Below, piece by piece: positions 44,401 to 55,700 of a DNA stretch of 64,000 nt. Source of the DNA: Zasmidium citrigriseum (taxonomy: Eukaryota > Ascomycota > Dothideomycetes > Mycosphaerellales > Mycosphaerellaceae); contig NHNW01000005.1 of assembly GCA_002786025.1 (NCBI GenBank), positions 1,108,975 to 1,172,974 on the forward strand, written 5' to 3'. The notes under the pieces are model-generated. The model saw only the letters and a program-made list of their open reading frames with translations, did no database searches and was not told where the DNA came from. A program made the position numbers and the translations under genes. The number at the start of each line of letters is the position of its first letter. The first letter of the stretch is position 1.

Positions 44401-45474
44401 GATCGATCCTGTTTTTCTTGCTCTCGAAGGTTTCCTTCGAAGCAGGAATTCTCTTCGTCTTGTTTCCCGAATCTCCCCTCAGTGGCGTCCTGTTCGTTAC
44501 GCGTCCTCTCGACCCTCCTTCAAATTATCTAACAAGCTCCAGAACGTCCCTTCAAACGTGAGGTCTCAAGCGCGAACGAATGAAACACGTCCCAAATGTT
44601 CACGCGATCCCAGCAGCAAGGAAGGACCCTCTTGGAACGAACGGTCGGCCAGTGGTAATGTATCTGCACGCTCCGAAACCGTGCCTCCTCATCAGGGCAT
44701 CGTGTGTTGCTTGCTTGTTGCCGAAGTGGAGGACAGGAAGCAGTGTTACAATGCCATGTGCTGAGCTTACGCAGCTCCTCCAAAGTCAATTCTCGTCTCA
44801 TTGTCCTCATTCGTTCAGCCCGGGGAGTGCGACCTAGGATCGAGAGATGTGCTCCAGGATCGACGGTGTGCTGGTCCGGCATCCGTAGCAAACGGGTCTG
44901 CAATTCCAACAACCCCGCCTCCTTCGCACCTTGTGCTACCCGAATTCGAGGCAACGCTGAGGATCCTGCCGAAGGTGGAGGTGCAAGCTTGGGGGCGAAA
45001 GTGAAAGCTTCGATGGGCTTGTTTCAGCTGCTTGTCTCATCGTCTCGTGACCAGAACATGTTGCTGTTGTTCTTGTTGTCAGCCTCGTCGTTGCTTCGGG
45101 TCGAGAGCGAATACGCAGAAACAGCTGTCGACATCGCCACCGCCATGCGCAACTGCCAGAACGAACGCCAGGAAAGGCGACCAAACCATCAAACTCAACT
45201 CATTTGCACATCGTCTACATGCACTATATACCGCAAAGAAACCATTCCAAGAAGTGAAAAGAACCATTCCATAATAATGCGTCTTCATCAACACAAAGAC
45301 TGCGGGATATCATCCATTCCATCCATTTTGCCCATTCCCTTTCCCCATTCCCATCCCTCCCCAAAGCCCAAACGCCAAAACCCCAGAATGTGATAGTCAG
45401 TGCCCCATATGCATACCCATCCACTCAAACTCCCATATCCAAAGTCCCAAAAACCCCGGCAGGCCATGTTGAGT
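44401..45474. other. Intergenic, no gene seen
   Basis: About 1.1 kb. The longest frame (44704-45393 +) is low in domain content and lacks codon bias. It includes the upstream region of the Ser/Thr-rich gene and the 3' flank of the F-box gene. Confidence 0.4.
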
Positions 45475-48454
45475 CTACAACCTCCCATGCCTAGCCTTAA
45501 AAACCGCAACCTTATCATCATAAAACAAAATTTCCCTCAACCGCAACCTCGCCGCAGCGCGACTCCTCTCCGCCCCCTCCTCATCATCACTCTCATCATC
45601 AACATCAACCTCATCCTCACTCTCCGTATCATCCTCTTCATACTCTTCATCATCCTCATCCTCAACATCCATATCATCCTCTTCGCCCTCATCATCCTCC
45701 CCATCATCGGATCCCGCAACGTCAGCGGGGTGATGACCGCCAGGGAGCACGCCAAGGGTCGATTCATTGCGGACTTCGTCGTGGCGGTTTTCGAGGATTT
45801 CGAAACATTTGTTCGCGATGCCCATGTAGCAGAGTTCGACTTCGGGGCGGAGGGCGACGATGTCGACGATTTGGAGGGCGAGTTCGCGGGGGTCGACGTT
45901 GGGGCCTGAGACGTGGTCGGCGAGGAAGGGGAGGTAGAGGGAGCGGAGGTGGGGCATCGATGGGAGGTGTTGGAGGAAGAAGTGCTGTTGTTAATGTTAG
46001 TTTCACATTCTCTTTCAGATGATTTCTTGAACTCACCCAGTCCCTATAATCCACCGCACAGCCCAACTCCTTGAGAGCGGGCATCTTCCCACTGCAAACG
46101 AAATTCAGAATCTCCCTGGTCAGCATCCATCGTCGCCATCGGCTTGAATTGGTCGGTAATCCATCAGGTCCCTTCTCCGAGCTATCGATCAGAATCTTCT
46201 TAAGACTAGTCCGATGCCGTCGTAAGGGCCCACGGAAGATGGCTTCCACCGTGACGGACGAGGAGTAGCTGCGTGCTTCTTGCAAGAAGAGCACTTCCAG
46301 ACTGTTGGGCGGAAGAGTCTCTTTCAAGAAGGAGATCAGAGCAGGTGATACGGTGTTCGTGTGGATCTTCTTCAAGTTCAGAGGGTAATCGAGCTCCAGA
46401 TCGCCGGATGCCATTGCGGCTTTGCTGAGCCTCTTTGAGGTACCTGTTGATATTCGTCGTGGCGTGGGATATGTCGGTGATCTCGGAGTGGGCGCAAACG
46501 TCTTTCGCAGTGTCTTCCAAAGCTGCTCGTGATTCGGACAGTGCAGTAATGTGAGAGATGTGAGTCGTGTCCAATCAATGCCCTTCTGCAACACCGGGAC
46601 TGAGATTGGGACTCGCTCCAGCTCGAGACTCTCCAGGCCAAGCTTCTTCTCGAGCTTGGGAGACTCATCCGCAAGGAAATCCACTGGCACGACTTTCTCG
46701 TCCGCTGGAGCGTCCTCAGACAGTACATCGGGCAGAACACTTGTTGTCGCACCATCGAGCGCGCCTGACATCAATGGGGCCGCGCTGCTCATGATTGTCT
46801 CCCCACTAACAGGCGATGAAGGCGGGAATGCCAAGCTGGATTCAGGCTCGTCTGCAGGAAGCTCCGCCATCACATCTCGCAGACTCGTGAGACCCGTGGG
46901 TGGTATAGGAGCGCCTTCCTGCGATTGAGCACCATTTGTCACTACTGGCATCTCTGCAGGAGGGCTTGTCGCTGTTGCTCTACTCGATAGCCGTCTGTGT
47001 CGGGTTCGCTCCGGTAGTATTATTCTCGGCTTACGCATGTCGCAGATGAATCCAGTGAGAGTGCCGAGAACACCTCCAAGTCGCTTCTCGCCAATCGTGA
47101 GCGAGCCAGCAGTCGGGTAATCCGGATCAATCTGTTGAAGAGCCTCGCCCTCCCACACTGTCACCCAATCTCGCGTCATAGCATGCCTCGCAATTCCGAC
47201 TCGGAGCTCCCGCAACTTGTCTATTGACTTCCCAATCAGCACTGCCATCTCGTCCAGATAAGCCAGCTCATCAATGTCCAGTACACTGAGGCTTTTCAGC
47301 GGCGGTAGGACAGAGAACGAAGGATGCTCTACCCGGTCCAGAGCGGCCGGATGAATCTGAGGAAGCGGTGCATTCAAGCTCGTGGTCTGTAAAGGTGGAG
47401 GCGGAACAGCAGAAAGGTTGATCGGCGGGGGCGGAGGCGGTATGGGATTCGTCGTGTCGGCTGAGGAGTTGTCGTGCCATCTCACCCAGACCTTCTCCAG
47501 TCGGCATGGCCTCCCGTCATCGCGGTCTCCTAACGATGACAGTGCAAGCCACACATCTCGCAAGATCCCCGTAGGCATATCCCAAATGAACGTCTCCAGC
47601 GAACGCATGCGCGCCACCGCCAATGCAACCAGAGTGCCCAGCATCTTGCCGCCCTCCTTAGTGATGAGATACTCCTGCACCCAGTCGGCCGGCCCATTCC
47701 CCAGAGAGAACTTCCTCGTGAACTGCGCATAGTGATTGCCCCTCCTCCGCCTAACAGTCGTCTCCGTCGCCCGTCCAAGCCCTCCCACATTGAACCGATT
47801 GCCACTCTCCACAACTCTCCTCTGATTCGGCGCCTCCCCAAAAATCTCCTCCGCCATAACAAGCGTCGCCAGCCCATACGTCAAAGCATCAACCCCACTC
47901 CTCGGCTCCGCATGCGTACTACTATCCGGCCACACAATATCAAACCTCGAGTAGATATGCGGAATCGTAAGACCATGCAGCGCGCTGTGACACAACGCCA
48001 GACTCGTAAGATCATTCGTGTGCGTGACCTCCTTCACAATGTCCTTGAGAATATCCACCGGCAAGTCTAACAACCGCAGTGGTTTCTTCTTCTCCTTCTC
48101 AATCGGCACGGCTTCTTTCCCTTTGCCTTTGAACATGCGACTGGAGCGTAGCCGCGGACTCGGCAGGGCGCTGTCCGTCTCGACATGGCAGTCCTCGTGG
48201 AATCGGCCTGTTGTGGGCGCGAGGCTCTTCATGTCCTTGACGGTGAGCTCTGGAGAAGGGGTATTCGTGTTCGTGCTCGGCGGTATGCTGGCGGTGGGTT
48301 TGGGGACCTGAGAGGCGGTGATTGCGAAGTGGCCGGACCCATGCCGCGCATCCTCGTCGTATGCGGCCGGAGTCGAGACCTCGCTGGAGGTTGAGGGACC
48401 GGCGATCGCTGCGGAGGTCGACGTCGACGCCGCGGATGCTGTGCTGGCCTCCAT
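45475..48454 (-). CDS. F-box protein with leucine-rich-like body and acidic tail
   Basis: Exons 48454-46037 and 45984-45475 encode 975 residues. The N-terminal 120 residues are Ser/Thr/Pro-rich and disordered. Residues about 124-175 (KKKPLRLLDLPVDILKDIVKEVTHTNDLTSLALCHSALHGLTIPHIYSRFDIVW) form an F-box, which would bind Skp1 in an SCF ubiquitin ligase. The rest alternates hydrophobic strands (LRSLETFIWDM, LTSLTLLHCPNHEQLWKTL, ALKELGCAVDYRDW, PHLRSLYLPFLADH), like the divergent leucine-rich repeats of many fungal F-box proteins, with a disordered insertion at about 490-620. The intron lies in YRDW|HFFLQHLP. The C-terminus has a strongly acidic run of about 45 residues (GEDDEGEEDDMDVEDEDDEEY and following), then LRLREILFYDDKVAVFKARHGRL. 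The substrate is unknown. Confidence 0.82.
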
Positions 48455-49203
48455 GCACGCGTGGAAGTGTCAAGTGGCCTCTCGAGGTGCTGGAGTCGGT
48501 TGTCGTGCAGTGTCGGGGTTCCCCTCCGGTATTCCGCGAGCGAGCTCCCAGGTCGGTGATCAGCGCGGCATTGATGGGAGGCAGCGGTGTCGGTGTCGCG
48601 GGTGGTGGTGAAGGGCGGTGAAGAATGGGTAGGCGTAGGAGGTCAGCAGCGTGTTGCTGGTGAAAGACTCGGCCAGTCACTTCACGCAGCACCACAGCAC
48701 AGGCAGTGGCAGGGAGTGCTGCCCGTTGCTGGGATGCTGCCGTTGCTCCAGGATCGGACGGGCCGAACTAGTGCGAACTCAAAATTTACCGATCACATTT
48801 CCCCATGCAGTAGTTGCGATGGAGCAGAAGCTCGACCAATGCCTCTCATATGATTGTTTTCAGGGAGAGAATACCGTTCAGGAATGACCTCATGTTTGTT
48901 CTCACCTTCAGTAGTTGCACATCGAAATGCTTCGTTCATATACAATACAAGTTTCAGAGTCTATGTGTATGACATGTGCCATATGTTACAAGCCAGACGA
49001 ATCCCTTCTCCTCAATGAGATCCCTCGTGATCGCAGAGCAATCGCACATATATGCCAACATGGCACCTCCGAACGCCATATGACATGCCAAAGCCCCAGT
49101 CACCTTTCCCTCGAACTCCAACACCGAATCTCCACAGATGATAGTCCGACCATGCCACGCTCTCTTGCTTCGTCGACCCAACCTTGGTACCTCTTTCTCG
49201 AGA
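48455..49203. other. Gap between F-box gene and BCS1-like gene
   Basis: About 0.75 kb; the promoter of the F-box gene and 3' flank of the ATPase gene. Plus-strand frames here have no domain. Confidence 0.45.
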
Positions 49204-50703
49204 TCAACAAACCTCAAACCCTCCCTCGTCTTTCGCCTCCATCTCCTTCCTAACCCAGCCCCCGATACTCTCCGCCGCCCTAACAGCACTATTCAAATGC
49301 AACTGAAAAAACCCCTGCAGCTGCGACGGAGTGAACGTATCATCAGGAACCTGATCCGCAAACTTCCTCGACAAGATCCTCAACTGCTCAAGCGTCACAA
49401 ACTCATTCAGCGTGTCTCCATTCTCCAAACTCCTCGCCGAAGAATGCTTTCTCCGATGCTCTCGTTGGCCCCCGAGCAAGTCCGGCGCAAACATCCGCAT
49501 GAACATCTGCGCCGCGGAGTTCTTGCTAATGTTGCCTAGGTAAACTTTGAAGTCGACGCGGCCGGGCCGGATCAAAGCGGAATCGAGGCGTTCGGGTTTG
49601 TTGGTTGTGAGGATGACGACGCGGCCTTCTTGGGAGCCGACGCCGTCGAGGACGTTTAGGAGGCCGGAGAGGGTGACGGATGAGGCGTTCTCGCCGTCGG
49701 TGCGTTGTTCCCGGGCGCTCCAGACGGCGTCGATATCTTCCAGGAGGACGATACATCGGGGAGGGATTTCCTGAAACATCTGCTCCAAATCGCCATCGTT
49801 CGCAATGCTAGGCACTTTCACCTCGTATAGATCCAGACCAAACTCTCCAGCAATCGCCGTCGAAAGGCTTGACTTCCCAGTCCCCGGCGGTCCATAGAAC
49901 AAATAACCCCTCCGATACGGCATACTCCGACTCTGATATAACCTCCTCGTCCGCCCATCCAAATAATTCCCCACATCCTCCACCAACTCCCTCTTCACCG
50001 CATCATCAAAATGCACCGTCTCCAAGCCCCTCAAAGGTTTCCGGTACTTCGGCTTCCAACTCAAGCCATACCGATCCCGGCTGTAGATAATCACGTAGAA
50101 CTGCGCTTGGCTCTCTGCGTACCGTCGACAGACCTCCACGAAGTCCCTGATGGGCTCTGATCGGAGACCTAGGCAGGAGATCCGGATTTGTTCGCCGCCG
50201 ATGCCGTCGTAGGAGGGATCGCTCATGCCTGCGTGGAAGCTTTCGAGGGATCGAGAGATGGAGAAGAGGCGGCCATCGTGCCAGAACCAGACGGATTCCC
50301 AATGTGGGAGGTACGCCACACTCCGTTGACTTTTCTTCACTCCCGCCCCGGGATCCTGTACCTCCCTTCCGACCTCGGTCCGCGCAGTTTGGAATCTCAA
50401 CTCCCGAGGATAGATCACGCGGTCCAGAAGCCAGGTACAGACACTCCGATTAATGGGATCGCCAGCGGGAACCGTAATGGAAGAAATGAAAAATCGTTTT
50501 ACGCAGGAGGCTGCGTCGTGCCAAGCTCGATGAGCATATCGAAACGCTGCGGGGAAGAGACTCGCAATGGCCAGAAGAGATCCGAAATGTGTGAAGTCGA
50601 GGTCGTGAATTTGGCGAAGAAGAATCGCTTTCAAATGGCCCGGGTCGAAGAGGGGAAGGGCGGAATGCCTGGCCGCCGCGCCACCTGCATGGAAGAAAGG
50701 CAT
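49204..50703 (-). CDS. BCS1-like AAA ATPase
   Basis: Intronless, 499 residues. The N-terminal part (HFGSLLAIASLFPAAFRYAHRAW ... FFISSITVPAGDPINRSVCTWLLDRVIYP) has the hydrophobic segment and BCS1_N fold. The AAA domain contains YLFYGPPGTGKSSLSTAIAGEF (Walker A, near residue 270), RCIVLLEDIDAVW (Walker B) and VVILTTNKPERLDSALIRPGRVDFKVYLG (second region of homology, arginine finger). The BCS1 family threads the folded Rieske iron-sulphur protein across the inner mitochondrial membrane, but fungi carry several extra BCS1-like paralogues of unknown task. This copy's N-terminus differs from true Bcs1, so I call it BCS1-like only. The C-terminal extension (FTPSQLQGFFQLHLNSAVRAAESIGGWVRKEME) is helical. 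Confidence 0.85.
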   Translation of the reverse strand: MPFFHAGGAAARHSALPLFDPGHLKAILLRQIHDLDFTHFGSLLAIASLFPAAFRYAHRAWHDAASCVKRFFISSITVPAGDPINRSVCTWLLDRVIYPRELRFQTARTEVGREVQDPGAGVKKSQRSVAYLPHWESVWFWHDGRLFSISRSLESFHAGMSDPSYDGIGGEQIRISCLGLRSEPIRDFVEVCRRYAESQAQFYVIIYSRDRYGLSWKPKYRKPLRGLETVHFDDAVKRELVEDVGNYLDGRTRRLYQSRSMPYRRGYLFYGPPGTGKSSLSTAIAGEFGLDLYEVKVPSIANDGDLEQMFQEIPPRCIVLLEDIDAVWSAREQRTDGENASSVTLSGLLNVLDGVGSQEGRVVILTTNKPERLDSALIRPGRVDFKVYLGNISKNSAAQMFMRMFAPDLLGGQREHRRKHSSARSLENGDTLNEFVTLEQLRILSRKFADQVPDDTFTPSQLQGFFQLHLNSAVRAAESIGGWVRKEMEAKDEGGFEVC

Positions 50704-51260
50704 TATATTAATACAGAGGAGTGAAAAGGAAGGTCTGGCATTGTGTTGCGCCGATGGAGAAGTTGACGGTTGGAGTCTGTGAGGAAGGAGAGAAGTGAAT
50801 GTCAGACAGGGTTCAGGGGAGGAGGTCGGCCGCTTCCGAGATTCTGTGGAGACATTTCATGAGCATGAGGCTTGAGGCCGAACAAATCCATACGCTGTAT
50901 GGATTAGATAGAACTCAAGCCATTCTCGATAACTACATGTGCCTCAAATGATTTACTTCTAGCGTGTTGGAGTATCGCATCGAAGCTCAATCAATCGATT
51001 TCGATTTGCCATTGCACAGAATGTTAGTGAGCACAAGGCTTGGGTCATCAAACGTTTTGAATACAGTTCCGAATAGTCTATATCGACTGCGGAGAGACTG
51101 CAACTAAGTCTGCCCTCCATCCTCTGAAAGCAAGCTTGCGCAGTCCCATAGCACCCGCCGCATGTCCACGCGCCGCGACCGATGCTGTAGTTATACACGT
51201 ACATCCATCTTGATGTTACCTCAGAGTCCCTATCCACCTTCCCTCGCCTCTTTCATTCCT
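50704..51260. other. Gap between the ATPase and proteasome genes
   Basis: About 0.55 kb with no recognisable gene; the promoter of the ATPase gene and 3' flank of PUP1. Confidence 0.5.
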
Positions 51261-52157
51261 CTACGGTGCAGTAGGCTGGGTATCCACATCCATCTTCTCG
51301 CCCACACCTGCCTCTCCATCACCGATATCGTGCACCGTCACGTACTTGCTGATCTGCTCCTTCGTGATCACCTTCTCGTTCAATACAGCCGTCGTGCCTC
51401 GCTTGAACTTGTAGTCCCTCTTCTTCTGTTCTCTGGTGTTGGGGGTCTTGTAATTCCGCAGCAGGTTTGTCTTCTCCGGTGTGATCACGCAGACATCCAC
51501 ATTCGAACCTGAACCCAGATCGTTCCAAATACCCGCCTCGATGGCATCCGCGCACAGCTTGACGGCCTCATCGCGGGAGAGGTTGGGCTTCCACTGAGTC
51601 TCGAAGACGGACATGGCAGCCAACGAACCAGAGCCCATTGTCACGTATGGAAGCTTGTCGGTCGAACCGTGTGCGTGAACAGTGAAGAGATGAGCGCCAG
51701 TCGGATCGCAGCCAGCCACGACGAGGTATGCGCCGATGTGGCCCTGGTATCGGAAGAGGTGTTGCTTGAGCATGGTCATGACGGTGACGACGCGCGGTTT
51801 GCGGCCTGTTGAGAGCGAGTGAAGTTCGAGGTTGGACGAGATGATGGCGGTGGTGAATTCGGTATCGGCGGCGGTTCCGGCTCCTGCGCACCAGATCTGG
51901 GGGGCGATGTAGTGCAGCTTCTCGCAGTTCTGGGGATGTAAGTTAGTACATATGTCTGTCTATCTCATCTTACGCAGACTTGCCTTGTCAGCTACTATGG
52001 GACCGCTGGTGGCTCGGGTATCTGCTGCAATAACAACGCCGCCATCATAGAGAGCGCCGACGATGGTGGTACCGGTGGAGGTGGCCTTGGGCAGCGGCAC
52101 GCCCTTTGCGTGGAGGGCGACGTTTCGGTTGTGGTTGCTGAAGTCGAAGCCCGGCAT
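51261..52157 (-). CDS. PUP1: 20S proteasome subunit beta2 (trypsin-like site)
   Basis: Exons 52157-51984 and 51929-51261 encode 280 residues. The propeptide of 29 residues ends ATSTG, and Thr30 becomes the catalytic Thr1 ([21 protein letters not shown]), the same propeptide length as yeast Pup1. Asp17 and Lys33 of mature numbering are present (ADTRAT and NCEKLHY). The core continues [16 protein letters not shown] ... [53 protein letters not shown], and the long C-terminal arm wraps a neighbouring subunit in the family. The intron starts with GC (AAG|GCAAGT ... CAG|AAC) and separates VADK from NCEK; without a GC donor these conserved residues could not be joined. The gene is essential for protein turnover. 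Confidence 0.96.
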
Positions 52158-52787
52158 CGTGGTGATATCTCTCTATTCCAGTGGATTTGATTGTGTTGGT
52201 TGGAAGGAGATGGAGGCGGTTTAGAGAGTTGGAGGTTGGTGGTGGTCGTGATGTGAAGGTCGATGAGCTGGAGCTCGCCCGATGCTGCGCGGCGTTTGGA
52301 GCCTGCGATCACAAGCTAGGCCAGAAGTCGCAGTCAAGAGAAGGCAGTAGAGGCAGTTCAGAACAGTCAAGTGAAACAACACGGCAACCAACTGTCTGCT
52401 AATTGCGACTGGTAATCCATTGATCTGGCCTCGTGAGTCGCGAATCTTACTCCTTCACATTTGGCAATTCATTGCTGTGGCCGAACCATCCCACACCTTT
52501 GCGGACGCAGGACAGCCGGAGCTCTGGCCGCACGCGACGCGCTGTCACGTTTGGCTTTGGCTTGCAAGTGAATCTTTTGGGGCATCTGCCTGCCGCTACC
52601 TGCAACCTCTCGACATCCACCGCTTCGCCCATTGACACCTCGAACTCTCCGATCGCAGGTCCTTAGCTCCAACCCACACTCGTTCCCCCCCGACACATTC
52701 GAAAGAATCCACCATTTCCACGACAGAAACGGCTTTGTTTTGGGAGGACCGTGAGAAGAGCTGCATCTGGATGAATACAGCGCGAGG
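52158..52787. promoter_or_regulatory. Divergent promoter region, PUP1/NUP159
   Basis: About 0.63 kb between the starts of PUP1 (-) and NUP159 (+). A proteasome-associated control element (GGTGGCAAA) was looked for; I see no exact copy. No gene inside. Confidence 0.45.
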
Positions 52788-55700
52788 ATGAGCGCCACCG
52801 AGCCCAAGGAAGGGCCTGACTTGCGCATTTTGGATGGAGATGAGCTCGGCTTCCAGGACATCTCATTGCAGGGCACGAAACTGCGAGTGTCTCCATCATG
52901 GCCAAAGGACCAGACACCGACTACAACAGCGTCCCTACTGAGCATAGCCTCGACAAAAGGTCTGATGGTAGTGGCGGGACCAGATGGGTTGCACATATCG
53001 AATACGGAGAAGGTGCGGAGGACATACATTCCACGGCCACAGGGCGACGAAAAGGAACGCCTCTTGGAGGCCGACGTTACACTGTCGGTGCCGCGAGTCT
53101 CCCACGTCGCCTTCAACTCGGATGAAAGCTGCCTCATTATAGCAGCAGAGGAGGGTGGAGGATTGGCCGTATACGACAGCAGCAAGCTAGGGCCCGACGC
53201 GCAACCCGCCTTTCAGATTGCCACTAATGGGACCAGCGTGCGACACCTGGTTCCTAACCCAAGCGCGTCCCCTGACCTGGCGCATTTGGTCGGCATTGTT
53301 CTCACGAATGGCCAGCTTCTTCTCGCGGATCTCAAGAGCCAAGGCCTGGTGAATAACGCAAATGGCAGCCCAGTATTCCACGAGAACGTCTCAGCTGCAT
53401 CATGGTCGAAGCTTGGAAAGCAGATTGTGGCTGGTCGTTCAGACAGCACCGCCGTCCAAATCGATAACCAAGGGAATGTCAAGGCTGAGATACCGCGACC
53501 GCCTCAGCTGCAAGACGCTGTGCAGCAGAGCAATTACCCGAATGCCAAGGCAATGCCCATCACCTCGATATCCTGGCTGTCTACCCATGAATTCTTCATC
53601 GTTTACAGTCCCATTCTTCCACCGGACCACGATTCTTACAACGACGCACCACACTCGCTGTACTTCGTGGCAGCACGCGCCTCCAAGGGAGAACCCCTGA
53701 TTTTCAGGAGCCTCAGCGGTCAAGATGTTTGCCCAGCCTATGGACTGACCAGCCGAACTCCTGCCTACCATTTCATACAGCGCCTTAACGACTGGGATAC
53801 GGCTGAGGACATCCTAGTACTTGCGTCAACAGCCTCCACAGATATCAACCTGGTCGCACGTTTCAAGCAAGGAGCCCAAGCAACACCCGCAAACGAGTTC
53901 GTAATATGCGTTCCGATGGAGGAAAACCGGAAGGCTACGCTACCAGTGTCCAGCGTGGAGGGAGATGAGACGTCCCCGCTCGGCATGGCTCTAGACTTGA
54001 GTACAAAGGAAGTTGCACCGCGTCCAATTCCCTCAGACGACCTCTTTGAGCACTCCGGAAAGCCGCTGCCTGCCGTATATGTCCTCAACACTGACGGCAT
54101 TCTCATCATCTGGTGGGTCGTTTACAACGACGCTGTCCGACACCAAGCTTTTTGCCCTGGCATTGTACACAGATCGGGCAGATACGCAAAGTACCGGAAA
54201 TTCACCGCGAAGCTAGACGATGCAGCGCAAGATGTTGAGGGTCGATACGCAGGCCGGGAGGGCGAGGCTGAAGACGACGAGACGGAGCCGCTAGAGGAAG
54301 AGACATCAGCGAACACTGGCTCAAACACAAGCATACTCAACAACCAAGCATCGGCAACCGCTTCGCCTGCTCCTGCAACTGCGCCTCCTCAACAAGCACC
54401 TGCCTCCGCGACTGCGTCATTTGGCTCAAACCCCTTCCAGAACCCAGCGCCTTCACCGAAGCCGTCCGGTCAGCCATCATTTGGGCAGCCTTCTTTGAAC
54501 CAGAATGGCGCCGCAGCCTTTGGCTCTTCCAACACCCTTGGGCAGAAGTCCAGCCCATGGAGTACGCCATCAGTCGGCAATGCGTCCAAGCCCTCTTTTG
54601 GGCAGAGTTCATTTGGACAGCCATCGACTCCAGGTGCTGGCTCAGCATTTGGCAGGCCTTCAACGATGGGCGGTGGGTCGCTGTTTGGACAGCCATCCCA
54701 GCCTTCTCAGCCTGCGAGTCAGAGCGGTTTCGGGCAAGTAGGCCAAATGGGCGCCAACAAGCCATCACCCTTTGCCACTGCTGCTAGCAATGCGTCTCCA
54801 TTCGGGCAGTATGCGTCAAAGACAAACCAGCAGAGCGGGCCTAGTCCTTTCGCTGCTGCTGGCCAAGGCGCTGCCAGCCCGTTTGCTGCTGCTGGGCGGA
54901 ACGCCGCGAGTCCTTTTGCAACTGCCGGTCAGAGCAACACCAGTCCCTTTGGAAAAGCTGGTCAGAGCAATCCGAGTCCTTTCGCAAGTGCTGGTCAAAA
55001 CAACACCAGTTCTTTCGCAAGCGCTGGCCAGAGTAGTGCCAGTCCTTTTGCAACTGCTGGCCAGAACAATGCCAGTCCGTTTGCGAATTTTGGTCAAAAT
55101 AAGCCGGAGCTGCCTAAAGACCCGTCCATGGGATCCACAGCAACTCTGGGATCCGCAACGAGCAGTTTTGGAAGCATTGGCCAACCTTCTGGTCTGGGAA
55201 GTTCTTTCGCAAGTAAACCAGCATTCTCGAGAGAGCCTACTGATCAGGAGCCAAAGCAATCGAGTGGAGGGTTGTCTGGGCTCGAGGGAGGATTCAAATT
55301 GGGTTCCGGATTCCAGGGAGATGGTTCTGCAAGGGATGACTTACCGAAACCGAAGACAGGCAGCAATTTCTTTGGAGGAGGATTCGGGGCGGCTTTGGAC
55401 GCAACGAACAATGAAAAGCCGATCAAGGCGGAACCTGGGACTGAGAGCCAACCGTCATTGCGCGATATCCCAGCAGCGAAAGAGGAGGCGGCGCCTTTCC
55501 CGCCTGATCCTTCGACCATGAAGACGCCAAACGTTCCTGACGACGCGCCTTTGCCCCCAGATCCATCGACGTACAAAGCACCCAAGTTTCCCGACGACCT
55601 ACCTGGAATGCCTGGCTTCGGTGCGGCGAAGAAAGAGGAGAAAGACATACCGATCGCTGGAAGCCCGCCCGTCGACGTCTCGAACAGTCAGACGTTCTCG

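Noticed and set aside
45537..45909. Plus-strand frame rich in Ile/Leu opposite the F-box acidic tail
   Set aside because: It is the reverse complement of GAT/GAA repeats encoding Asp/Glu; hydrophobic appearance is an artefact.
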